Source of the DNA: Faeciplasma gallinarum | GTDB lineage: Bacteria; Bacillota; Clostridia; Oscillospirales; Ruminococcaceae | Direction: 5' to 3' | Length of the DNA stretch: 64,000 bases | Assembly: GCA_018711085.1 (NCBI GenBank) | Contig: DVIR01000030.1 | Coordinates: 1 to 64,000, forward strand | Shown: positions 1-7,593 of the stretch, piece after piece | Layout of the letters: each line of letters opens with the position of its first letter | Numbering within the stretch: the stretch's first letter is position 1 | The notes under the pieces: model-generated | The model's input: the letters and a program-made list of their open reading frames with translations, nothing else | Database searches by the model: none | Told to the model about the DNA's origin: nothing | Translations under genes and position numbers: made by a program

Positions 1-7
1 TAGTCAT
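1..7 (-). CDS. 5' end of an unidentified gene running off the left edge
   Basis: On the minus strand an ATG at positions 7-5 follows an AAAGGAG ribosome binding site by a few bases, and a promoter lies just upstream. Only two codons are inside the window, so the product cannot be identified. In many Firmicutes the gene after secA is prfB, but nothing here tests that. Confidence 0.5.
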
Positions 8-30
8 TTCTCCTTTGATGTAGTGCCGGT

Positions 31-58
31 GTTATAACAGCCGCTCGGTAAAGGTCAA
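31..58 (-). promoter_or_regulatory. Promoter of the left-edge gene
   Basis: Read on the minus strand, TTGACC (58-53), a 16-base spacer and TATAAC (36-31) form a near-consensus sigma-A promoter. The predicted start near position 24 would leave a short leader to the ATG at 7. Confidence 0.6.
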
Positions 59-66
59 TACGCACT

Positions 67-86
67 TGTGGTCATATGCGACCACA
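67..86. promoter_or_regulatory. Inverted repeat upstream of the left-edge promoter
   Basis: TGTGGTC and GACCACA form a perfect 7-bp inverted repeat around a 6-base centre. It lies just upstream of the -35 box, a position compatible with a regulator site. The rest of 87-346 shows no gene or recognisable RNA to me; it is AT-rich spacer after secA with no clear terminator. Confidence 0.35.
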
Positions 87-346
87 CACCACTTAGTCAT
101 ATCAACGCCTTGGGGTAAGAGTATGTCTGCACGCAAAAGAATTTTGCAATTTAAAAGCAGTGTGAAACTTCATGGTCATTTTGCTTTTGATGCAGCGGCA
201 TCATCTGCTTGGGGCATCATGTAATAATATTAAAATATCCCCTGATTAAATTAAAGCAAGTCCGCCGCGCCATGCAAAAATTCGATTACGTGCAGTATAT
301 TATGCTATTAAATATACGTATTGTTTCAAATAAAGCTCTCGGGGTG

Positions 347-3073
347 TTATCTGCCGCAGCACTTTTTATACTTCTTGCCGCTTCCGCAGGGGCATGGGTC
401 GTTTCTTCCTGCCTTTTTGGTGCTCTTTCGCGTCTGCGAAACCGTGCCGTCAGAGCCGCCTGTCGGTTCGGCTTTGAGCACCTGCTTGCGCTCTATCGGG
501 CGGTCTTTTCTTAGGTGAGTGTTGTAAAGTATTCTTATGGTGTCCTCGCATATCGACTCTACCATGGCGTCAAACATCTCATAACCCTCCATGCGGTACG
601 CCACAACGGGGTCATGGCTGCCGTACGAGCGGAGGGATATGCCCTTTTTCAGCTCGTCCATGTCGTCTATATGCTGCATCCACTTTCTGTCCACAACCTG
701 CAGCAGCGCAACTCTTTCCACCTCTCTGAGTATCGGCGGGGTAAGCTCCTGCTCCTTTTCGTCGTATCTCTTGAGGGCAGCCTCGGTTGTCATGTCTATT
801 ATGCCCTGCTTGTCTATGTTGTTAAGCTCATCTGTGGTGAAGTTGAAGTCGTTGGGGATGGTGAACAGTCCCGCAAAGTGCTCTCTTAAACCTGCGAAGT
901 TCCAGCTGTCCTCCTCGTCTCCGACAAGGTAGGAGTTGACGCTGTTTGCCACGAAGTCCTTTATCATCTTTATGATGTGGCTGTGGATGTCCTTGCCATC
1001 CAAGACCTCAGAGCGCTGGCTGTAGATGATTTCTCTTTGAGAGTTCATTACATCGTCGTAGTTGAGGACGTTCTTTCTTATGTTGAAGTTTCTGCTCTCA
1101 ACCTTGCGCTGCGACTGCTCTATTACGTTTGTGAGCATCTTTGACTCTATCGGGGTGTTTTCATCCACCTTGAGGGTGTTCATAAGTGCGGTGATTCTGT
1201 CGCCGCCGAAAAGCCTCATCAAATCGTCCTCTAAGGACAGATAGAATCTGCTCTCGCCCTCGTCGCCCTGACGTCCCGCACGTCCTCTTAACTGGTTGTC
1301 TATACGCCTTGACTCGTGGCGCTCCGTGCCTATGATGTACAGTCCGCCCGCTTTCTTGACCTCAAGCGCCTTTTCGGCGGTGATTGCGCCGTACTTGTCC
1401 ATCAGCTCCTTGTAGCGTTTTCTGCCCTCTAAGACGGTTTCATCCTCCGTCTCGGTAAAGCCGGTTATGTCGTATATCTGCTCCTCGGTGTATCCCGCCT
1501 TGACAAGGTCGCCCTTTGCCAAAAACTCCGCGTTTCCGCCGAGCATGATGTCGGTTCCTCTTCCTGCCATGTTGGTTGCGATGGTCACCGCTCCGAGCTG
1601 TCCCGCCTGAGCTACTATCTGCGCCTCGCGCTCATGGTGCTTGGCGTTTAAGACCTCGTGGTCTATGCCCTTTCTTTTGAGCATGGATGAGAGTATCTCA
1701 GACTTTTCGATGGATATCGTTCCGACCAAAACAGGCTGTCCCTTCTGATGGCACCTTACGACTTCGTCTATGACGGCGTTGAACTTGCCCTTTTCGGTCT
1801 TATACACGACGTCGGGGTGGTCTATTCTTATCATGGGCTTGTTTGTCGGTACGACTATTACGTCGAGCTTGTATATTTCCCTGAACTCGTCCTCTTCGGT
1901 GGCGGCAGTACCGGTCATGCCGGAGAGCTTTTTATAAAGTCTGAAATAGTTCTGGAATGTGATTGTCGCTATGGTCTTTGACTCATGCGCAACCTTTACG
2001 CCTTCCTTTGCCTCTATAGCCTGATGAAGTCCGTCGTTGTATCTTCTGCCGTACATGAGTCTGCCGGTGAACTCGTCTACAATGATGACCTCGCCGTCCT
2101 TGACGACGTAGTTTATATCCCTCTTCATCACGCCGTTTGCCTTGATAGCCTGGTTTATGTGGTGCAAAAGCGTCACGTTTTCGGTGTCGGAAAGGTTTTC
2201 AACTCCAAAGTACGCCTCAGCCTTTGCAACGCCCGCCTTTGTAAGGGTTGCGGTCTTTGCCTTCTCGTCTACGATGTAGTCGCCGTCGTACACCGAGTCG
2301 GTATCCTGCTTGTTTTCAAGCTCGACAACTACGTTTTTCTTTAAGGTCTTAGCGAACCTGTCCGCCTTTTCATACATATCGGTGGACTTGTCGCCCCTGC
2401 CGGATATGATAAGCGGCGTTCTCGCCTCATCTATAAGTATGGAGTCTACCTCGTCAACTATGGCAAACGCATGCCCGCGCTGGACTCTGTCCTTTTTGTA
2501 TATGACCATGTTGTCTCTTAAATAGTCGAATCCGAACTCGTTGTTTGTGCCGTATGTTATGTCGCAGTTATATGCCTCGCGGCGCTCGTCGTTTGTCTTT
2601 GAGTGAAGTATTACGCCTATGCTCAGCCCTAAGAAGCGGTATACTCGTCCCATCTCCTCCGACTGGAACTTTGCAAGGTAGTCGTTTACCGTTACAACAT
2701 GCACGCCCTCGCCCGAAAGCGCGTTTAAATATGACGCCAGGCATGCGGTGAGGGTCTTTCCTTCACCGGTTTTCATCTCGGCAATTCTGCCCTGATGCAA
2801 AACTATGGCTCCTATAACCTGCACCGGAAATGCACGCTTGCCCAAAACTCTCGCCGCAGCCTCTCTGCACACGGCAAACGCCTCGGGAAGTATGTCGTCT
2901 AAGGTCTTTCCCGCGGCAAGCTCGCTTTTGAACCTGTCCGTCTCAGCCCTCAGCTCGGCATCGGTGTAGCCCTTGTATTTGTCCTCAAGCGCCAAAACCG
3001 CCTCTTTTACAGGCTCTATGCGCTTTAGCTCTCTTTCGCTGTACGTTCCGAATAATTTATCTAAAAGTCCCAT
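347..3073 (-). CDS. secA: Preprotein translocase ATPase SecA
   Basis: SecA is the cytoplasmic motor that threads unfolded preproteins through SecYEG using ATP. The 908-residue protein is of normal length. Visible landmarks are the Walker A region (MKTGEGKT, about residue 101), the DEVDSILIDEARTPL motif of nucleotide-binding domain 1, the GRAGRQGD helicase motif, and a C-terminal zinc-binding tail with CPCGSGKKYKKCC that contacts SecB or the ribosome. The gene starts at ATG after a GGGG-rich site and has its own strong promoter at 3148-3176. It appears monocistronic, or it is followed by the edge gene, which has its own promoter. Confidence 0.98.
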   Translation of the reverse strand: MGLLDKLFGTYSERELKRIEPVKEAVLALEDKYKGYTDAELRAETDRFKSELAAGKTLDDILPEAFAVCREAAARVLGKRAFPVQVIGAIVLHQGRIAEMKTGEGKTLTACLASYLNALSGEGVHVVTVNDYLAKFQSEEMGRVYRFLGLSIGVILHSKTNDERREAYNCDITYGTNNEFGFDYLRDNMVIYKKDRVQRGHAFAIVDEVDSILIDEARTPLIISGRGDKSTDMYEKADRFAKTLKKNVVVELENKQDTDSVYDGDYIVDEKAKTATLTKAGVAKAEAYFGVENLSDTENVTLLHHINQAIKANGVMKRDINYVVKDGEVIIVDEFTGRLMYGRRYNDGLHQAIEAKEGVKVAHESKTIATITFQNYFRLYKKLSGMTGTAATEEDEFREIYKLDVIVVPTNKPMIRIDHPDVVYKTEKGKFNAVIDEVVRCHQKGQPVLVGTISIEKSEILSSMLKRKGIDHEVLNAKHHEREAQIVAQAGQLGAVTIATNMAGRGTDIMLGGNAEFLAKGDLVKAGYTEEQIYDITGFTETEDETVLEGRKRYKELMDKYGAITAEKALEVKKAGGLYIIGTERHESRRIDNQLRGRAGRQGDEGESRFYLSLEDDLMRLFGGDRITALMNTLKVDENTPIESKMLTNVIEQSQRKVESRNFNIRKNVLNYDDVMNSQREIIYSQRSEVLDGKDIHSHIIKMIKDFVANSVNSYLVGDEEDSWNFAGLREHFAGLFTIPNDFNFTTDELNNIDKQGIIDMTTEAALKRYDEKEQELTPPILREVERVALLQVVDRKWMQHIDDMDELKKGISLRSYGSHDPVVAYRMEGYEMFDAMVESICEDTIRILYNTHLRKDRPIERKQVLKAEPTGGSDGTVSQTRKSTKKAGRNDPCPCGSGKKYKKCCGR

Positions 3074-3147
3074 TATTGAACCCCTTTCAATCTGTCACGC
3101 CGCAGTACCCTGCCGTCTTTCGATGCATTAAAGCACGCGATGCTATC

Positions 3148-3176
3148 AGTATACTACGCCATGGCTGATATGTCAA
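3148..3176 (-). promoter_or_regulatory. secA promoter
   Basis: On the minus strand TTGACA (3176-3171), a 17-base spacer and TATACT (3153-3148) give an almost perfect sigma-A promoter about 75 bases before the secA start. The remainder of 3074-3414 holds only a hairpin at 3353-3392. Confidence 0.75.
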
Positions 3177-3352
3177 ATTACAGTTTGATGAAAAATTGAT
3201 TAAACTATTGTTAACGCGCCGCGTGAAAATACGCGCCGCAAAATCCATAATATAACGCGCTGTGCCGTCTGCGCCGAATCTGCGCCGCGGCGATGTTGTA
3301 ATAAGCCGCCGAGGGTGATATAATAATATAAATCCGCCGCAAAACACAGCAT

Positions 3353-3392
3353 AACGCCGTCAAAGGTGCGGGTTGCCCGCTCTGACAGCGTT
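3353..3392 (-). terminator. Hairpin after the XRE regulator gene
   Basis: An outer stem of about 10 bp (AACGC.GTCA with TGAC.GCGTT) encloses an inner CGGG-TTG-CCCG stem. It lies just downstream of the XRE gene on the minus strand. There is no good uridine tract, so termination is only likely. Confidence 0.4.
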
Positions 3393-3414
3393 AATTGAGC
3401 ATTACATGGGATAT

Positions 3415-4176
3415 TCAGTTTCCCGCATGCCCGCTGCGGCTTGCATGAGCTTTGGTCTGGCGTTCCTCTCCGCCGCTCAATGCACTAAGGGCTTTTATCT
3501 TTGCCTCGCTGTTTTTTATGAGGTTGACCGTCGAGGAATAGTACTGGGGGTAATCCTTAGCAAGGCTTTCGGTGTTTATTTCGGGGGCTTCTTCCTCCGA
3601 CACGCCCTCATCGCCGTCAACTTCCACGCCGTTAAGGGCGGCGTTCAGCTTTGCCTCCGCCATACTCATGGCGGCGTCGCAGCCGGACGGGGCGATAGTC
3701 TTATCTATCACAAAAAAGTTCTGGTCGTTTTGCGCGTTCGAGGAGTAGATATATCTAAAGACCTTGTACACCGCGAGCATGACATAGTTAGACGCTTCCT
3801 TTATCACCGCTGCGCTCTTAAATTTCGTCAGCAGTGAAAACAGCACGTTAAGCGAGTTTATCACGAGCTTTTTGTTAAAGGCGATCATCACGGTGCCGGG
3901 CGTGACCCTGTCGCGGTGGTTCGGGTCGTCCTCCGGTATGTCCGATATCGAAATTGTCTTGCCCTGAGGTTCGGGCGAGCGTCCTAAAAGATAGTCGCAG
4001 GACACGTTATAGTAATCGGCTGCCTTTACAAGAAAGCTGAGTCCGCACTCGCGCTTTCCCTTTTCATAATGGGACAAAAGTCCCTGCGATATGCCAAGGT
4101 CCTGTGCGACCTTTTTCTGAGGCAGTTTTCGCTCTTTCCTTAAAAGAGTCATTATTCTGGAGAAATCCTCGTTCAT
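3415..4176 (-). CDS. XRE-family transcriptional regulator with a large C-terminal domain
   Basis: The N-terminal 65 residues are a Cro/C1-type helix-turn-helix (QKKVAQDLGISQGLLSHYEKG is the recognisable core). The remaining ~190 residues are not a domain I recognise; they end in an acidic stretch and a basic His/Arg-rich tail. The 253-residue protein probably binds DNA as a dimer. Its promoter at 4249-4277 overlaps a symmetric site (4263-4277) that recurs before the small gene at 7210, which suggests autoregulation. The ligand or signal is unknown. Confidence 0.85.
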   Translation of the reverse strand: MNEDFSRIMTLLRKERKLPQKKVAQDLGISQGLLSHYEKGKRECGLSFLVKAADYYNVSCDYLLGRSPEPQGKTISISDIPEDDPNHRDRVTPGTVMIAFNKKLVINSLNVLFSLLTKFKSAAVIKEASNYVMLAVYKVFRYIYSSNAQNDQNFFVIDKTIAPSGCDAAMSMAEAKLNAALNGVEVDGDEGVSEEEAPEINTESLAKDYPQYYSSTVNLIKNSEAKIKALSALSGGEERQTKAHASRSGHAGN

Positions 4177-4248
4177 TTTTCATACCCCTGTTCTCAACAT
4201 TCACGCATTTACACCTTTTATCCCGCGTGTTTTATCAACGTAGTGAAT

Positions 4249-4277
4249 ATTATACATCGGTTTTTACAAGTTGTAAA
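4249..4277 (-). promoter_or_regulatory. Promoter of the XRE regulator
   Basis: On the minus strand TTTACA (4277-4272), 17 bases and TATAAT (4254-4249) form a strong sigma-A promoter. A palindrome covers the -35 box and part of the spacer. Confidence 0.65.
4263..4277. promoter_or_regulatory. Operator-like palindrome at the XRE promoter
   Basis: TTTACAA-G-TTGTAAA is a perfect 7-bp dyad around one central base. It overlaps the -35 element of the XRE promoter. Thirteen bases of the same site occur at 7178-7190. Confidence 0.45.
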
Positions 4278-4358
4278 TAGAATCAGGCGGCATCATTATT
4301 CATGAAATTGCGGCGGGGTATTTGTACACAATGTATATTTTTCAGGAGTGGATCAAGC

Positions 4359-5036
4359 ATGAAAGGTTACAGAATACATTTTATCCGCCACGCAATAACG
4401 GTGGCAAACGAAGAAGGCAGATACATAGGCATAACGGAGTCGCCGATTTCGGAGCGCGGCAGGAAAGAGCTTGAGAAAAAGCTCGAGGAGTTCACATACC
4501 CCGCCGCAGACAAGGTGTATGTCAGCCCGCTCAAAAGATGCATAGCAACCGCGTCGTTTATATATCCCGAAGGCTACGCAAGGGTGGTTTCGGAGCTGCG
4601 AGAGATGAATTTCGGCGACTTTGAGGGCAAAAAGGCGACGGAGCTTATGGGCAGGCCGGACTACAAGGAGTTCCTCAAGGGCGGGCTGGACAACCCTCCG
4701 CCGAACGGCGAGAGCCTCAGAAAGGTCGTACAGCGGTGCTGTGAGGGAGTGATGTTCATCGTGGAGGACATGATGAAAAACGGCTATGACAGCGCGGCAG
4801 TTGTCACACACGGCGGAATAATCATGAACATTTTAAGCTGCTTCGGGCTTCCCAAGTACTCGCCGAACGCGTTTGCGTGCGACTTCGGTGAGGGATTTTC
4901 GGTTCTTGTCACGGCGCAGCTTTGGCAGACAGCAAATGCGTTTGAGATTCTGGGCAGGCTGCCCTACCCGAAAGCCAAAGACGGCGCGTCGGAGTTCGAC
5001 AGCTTTTACGAGTCGAGCGCGGATGATTTGAAGTAG
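4359..5036 (+). CDS. Histidine phosphatase family protein (phosphoglycerate-mutase-like)
   Basis: The protein belongs to the histidine phosphatase superfamily, whose members move or remove phosphate through a phosphohistidine. The N-terminal RHA motif carries the phospho-acceptor His11; EMNFGDFEG supplies the acidic proton donor and VVTHGG the second active-site histidine. Length is 225 residues. I chose ATG 4359 because AGGAG lies 10 bases upstream; an upstream in-frame ATG at 4302 has no such site and would add 19 unrelated residues. The substrate cannot be read from sequence; cobalamin-pathway alpha-ribazole phosphatase or a general phosphatase are options. Confidence 0.88.
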   Translation: MKGYRIHFIRHAITVANEEGRYIGITESPISERGRKELEKKLEEFTYPAADKVYVSPLKRCIATASFIYPEGYARVVSELREMNFGDFEGKKATELMGRPDYKEFLKGGLDNPPPNGESLRKVVQRCCEGVMFIVEDMMKNGYDSAAVVTHGGIIMNILSCFGLPKYSPNAFACDFGEGFSVLVTAQLWQTANAFEILGRLPYPKAKDGASEFDSFYESSADDLK

Positions 5037-5224
5037 GGCTTGCAGACCATGCCCGTGTGGCACAAAGGCGCACGGTGCAAAAGCGCACGGTGAAAAACAA
5101 CAACGGCACATGCGGGTGGCTGAAACCAATGATGAGCGGTCGGCGCGGCGCACATGCTTTGCATGCGGGCTACACACATGCGCGCATTCCGCACGGTTTC
5201 CCGCCATGCATCAAGCATCAAAAA

Positions 5225-5267
5225 AATCCCCGTCTCCCTTTGATTTTGGGAGCGGGGATTGTTTTTT
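5225..5267. terminator. Bidirectional intrinsic terminator
   Basis: ATCCCCG.CTCCC pairs with GGGAG.CGGGGAT across an 8-9 base loop and is followed by TTTTTT. It separates the convergent phosphatase and PC4-like genes. Confidence 0.8.
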
Positions 5268-5526
5268 AAAGTATCTCGCTTTCGTCCACGTCTTCGCCGC
5301 CTAAATCGACAGGCTCACCCATCATGAGCTTTTTGAGGTTTTCATACTCCTCTGTGCTCAGCGTCACGCCCTTGCCCATTCTCGTATGGTCGGGCGACCA
5401 CTCTCTTATGTCGTATTTGGGCGCGTAGTCGTTCCAGCTCACAAGGTTTACCTCTTTGGTCCAGCCCTTTGCGTTTTCCGAAAGCACGCCTATGTGTTCC
5501 TTGATTTCATACTTGAGTTCTGCCAT
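5266..5526 (-). CDS. PC4/YdbC-family ssDNA-binding protein
   Basis: This 86-residue protein matches the bacterial YdbC/PC4 family, which folds like the eukaryotic coactivator PC4 and binds single-stranded DNA as a dimer. The family signature is visible in the beta-strand core LVSWNDYAPKYDIREW followed by KMGKGVTL-type residues (here RMGKGVTL) and a C-terminal helix. The start is ATG after AAAGGAG. It lies 26 bases after the flippase gene and may share its transcript. The cellular role in bacteria is not established. Confidence 0.82.
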   Translation of the reverse strand: MAELKYEIKEHIGVLSENAKGWTKEVNLVSWNDYAPKYDIREWSPDHTRMGKGVTLSTEEYENLKKLMMGEPVDLGGEDVDESEIL

Positions 5527-5552
5527 TGTTCTTCTCCTTTCAAGCTTGCTTT

Positions 5553-7019
5553 TTATATCTTAACTATCTTTTCGAGCTTTTTAAATATGCCTATTTTTGA
5601 TCGGATTTTTGCGGGAACCATCGCAGCCGCGATGTACAAAAGCTCCCTGATGTTGACCATGACCACCAGCACAAACACCAGCCCGAGCGAACCGTAGAAC
5701 AGCCACGGGTTTACATCAAGCTGATTGAGTATCACCATGCATGCGAGCAAAACGGTGTTTGTGAGTATCTTTGAAAGCGAAAAATCAAAGTGTATATACC
5801 GCCTTGAGTCGTAGAGCCTGTAAAAGAACACCGCAAAGTATGCCGCAAACGTCGCAATCGCCGCTCCGTATATGCCGAACCTCGGTATCAGCGCAAAGTT
5901 CAGTATTATATTTATCACGCCGGCGGCAAGGGAAGTGTAAAAAGTATGCTTTGTCTTCTTCTGAGCTATATACACAGACCCCAAGAACACGTTAAAGCAT
6001 GTGAACACCGTTGCAAGCACCAAAAGCGGCGCGTACCTATAAGATATGAAATATGCGCTGTCCACCCATATATACGTCACCGGCTTTATAAGAAGGAGTA
6101 TTCCCGCCGAAAGCACGTACATAAACGACTGGTTGAAGCTAAAGACTTCGGTGTAGAATCTGTCCCTGCCGGACGAGCTGTTTTCGCTTATCGCGGACAT
6201 GTTCCACGCCTGCGAGAACATTGTGAATATCGTAGTCAGTATGGTGGGTATCTTATATGCTATTGAGAGTATTCCGGTCAGCTCCTCGCCGTGAAACAGC
6301 TTTACTATGAAGCGGTCGGATATGCTTGTGACGAGCCACAAGAGCGTTGCGGGCATCATCGGCGCCGCGTATTTAAGCATAGCCCTTACAAGACCCTTGC
6401 CCACCTTTCCGAAGCCGACGTACCTGTACAGGCGTCCCGCGAAGAACAAAAACAGGCTCGATATCAGGTCTGAAAGTATGATTGCAAGCAGGTATCCCGT
6501 CATGCCCCACTTAAATCCGAGAAGGAAGAGTATATTTAAAAGGAGCATTGTAAGCGTGCATATGACGCCGTCGAGGGCAAAGAGCTTTACTTTTTCAAGC
6601 GCGCGCACGAAAGTCATGTTGAGCTGGCGCAGTGATGACGTCCACACGTACACATACAAAGTCAGCGTCTGGCCGCTCAGGTAGTCGAGCCTTGACAGCA
6701 GCGGGAATATCGCCGCCATCAGCACAAGGCCTATGCTCAAAACCCTCAGGCACACCGTATAAATGCGCTTTCTTCGTTCGCGGTCCTTAGCGTCAAGTCC
6801 GAATCTGAGCGCGGCCTCCGATATGGTCAGCGTGAAAATCGGGATGAGTATGTTTGCCGTTTGGGCTATTAAGTCAACCGTTCCGTACTCTGCGGGAGAA
6901 AGCACCGCGGTATACAGCGGGACGAGTATCAAAACAAGTATCTTTGAGCCAAAAGATCCGATTGCAAACGTCAGCGTGTTGAGTATGAGCTTTTTATAGC
7001 TTTTTGACCTGTCGGACAA
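5553..7019 (-). CDS. Oligosaccharide flippase / polysaccharide biosynthesis protein (MATE-like, Wzx type)
   Basis: A polytopic membrane protein of the MVF/Wzx superfamily, which flips lipid-linked sugars across the membrane. It has about 12-14 hydrophobic segments, and the N-terminus (SYKKLILNTLTFAIGSFGSK) is typical of Wzx-like exporters. I place the start at TTG 7019 (488 residues). An upstream ATG at 7115 lies within the -35 box and one near 7089 within the -10 box of a strong promoter at 7087-7115, so neither should be in the mRNA. The TTG follows GGGGAAG closely. No glycosyltransferase cluster surrounds it, so the cargo is unknown. Confidence 0.85.
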   Translation of the reverse strand: MSDRSKSYKKLILNTLTFAIGSFGSKILVLILVPLYTAVLSPAEYGTVDLIAQTANILIPIFTLTISEAALRFGLDAKDRERRKRIYTVCLRVLSIGLVLMAAIFPLLSRLDYLSGQTLTLYVYVWTSSLRQLNMTFVRALEKVKLFALDGVICTLTMLLLNILFLLGFKWGMTGYLLAIILSDLISSLFLFFAGRLYRYVGFGKVGKGLVRAMLKYAAPMMPATLLWLVTSISDRFIVKLFHGEELTGILSIAYKIPTILTTIFTMFSQAWNMSAISENSSSGRDRFYTEVFSFNQSFMYVLSAGILLLIKPVTYIWVDSAYFISYRYAPLLVLATVFTCFNVFLGSVYIAQKKTKHTFYTSLAAGVINIILNFALIPRFGIYGAAIATFAAYFAVFFYRLYDSRRYIHFDFSLSKILTNTVLLACMVILNQLDVNPWLFYGSLGLVFVLVVMVNIRELLYIAAAMVPAKIRSKIGIFKKLEKIVKI

Positions 7020-7086
7020 CTTTGCTTCCCCGCCTTCCGAAATAATACCGCCTGCCGTCCCGTCAAAGACGCGGCAATTCCACTCC

Positions 7087-7115
7087 ATTATAGCCGCCCC
7101 TAAAGAAAAAATCAA
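7087..7115 (-). promoter_or_regulatory. Flippase promoter
   Basis: On the minus strand TTGATT (7115-7110), 17 bases and TATAAT (7092-7087). Predicted transcription start is near 7080, which decides the flippase start codon. Confidence 0.65.
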
Positions 7116-7159
7116 GAAAAATTCATGTTGGGGGACTGTTAATCCGAAAAAATATATGC

Positions 7160-7190
7160 TATACTGTAGTCAATGAATTTACAACTTGTA
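7160..7190 (+). promoter_or_regulatory. Extended -10 promoter with operator-like site
   Basis: TGC-TATACT (-10 at 7160-7165) is an extended -10 element with a poor -35. A copy of the XRE-promoter palindrome, TTTACAACTTGTA, lies at 7178-7190, just past the expected transcription start. Confidence 0.5.
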
Positions 7191-7209
7191 TAGAAAAGGG
7201 TGGTTACGT

Positions 7210-7344
7210 ATGAAGAAACTCGGCAAGGTATTTTTGTTTTTAGCATCGGCTGTTGCCGTTTTAGCGCTTATAAAGCTTGTTTCGGAGGCTTTGGGTCTCG
7301 GAACGCATAAGTATATAGACGTGGACAACAACCTCGAACCATGA
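7210..7344 (+). CDS. Small single-span membrane protein, 44 residues
   Basis: The reading frame ATG 7210 to TGA 7342-7344 encodes 44 residues: a short basic start, one hydrophobic helix (VFLFLASAVAVLALIKLV, about residues 7-24) and a polar tail. A ribosome binding site (AAAGGGTGG) precedes the ATG, a promoter lies 45 bases upstream and an intrinsic terminator follows 36 bases downstream, so it forms a complete one-gene transcription unit. I do not recognise the family. The operator-like site in its leader suggests control by the nearby XRE regulator. Confidence 0.7.
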   Translation: MKKLGKVFLFLASAVAVLALIKLVSEALGLGTHKYIDVDNNLEP

Positions 7345-7380
7345 TTGCACATATATGCGCATTAAAAAAATGAATAATAG

Positions 7381-7424
7381 ACCGCCCTGCGCATTCGCAT
7401 ATGTCTGCGCGGGGCGGTTTTTTA
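7381..7424 (+). terminator. Intrinsic terminator after the small membrane protein
   Basis: ACCGCCC.TGCGCA pairs with TGCGC.GGGGCGGT and is followed by TTTTTT. Confidence 0.8.
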
Positions 7425-7498
7425 TGTATGCCCACATCAAGTCCGGCGCATTGACCGAAACCGTACCCGATGCCGTGTCCGACAGAATATACATGCAC

Positions 7499-7539
7499 AC
7501 AAAACCCCGTCCGGCAGAAAACGCCGAGCGGGGTTTTGT
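7499..7539. terminator. Intrinsic terminator, convergent side of the first lipoprotein gene
   Basis: ACAAAACCCCG pairs perfectly with CGGGGTTTTGT around a 19-base loop. Read on the minus strand it follows the solute-binding protein gene that ends at 7594. Confidence 0.7.
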
Positions 7540-7593
7540 TTACGATGTTTATTCAGGCTATGTTTATATACGGTTATGCACGGTATGCGTGGC

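Noticed and set aside
1..7. Naming the left-edge gene prfB
   Set aside because: Gene order in other Firmicutes suggests it, but two codons are not evidence.
3087..3347. 86-residue minus-strand frame upstream of secA
   Set aside because: It overlaps the secA promoter, lacks a domain and has an unusual composition.
7020..7115. Upstream ATG starts for the flippase
   Set aside because: They fall within or upstream of a strong promoter, so they should not be in the mRNA.
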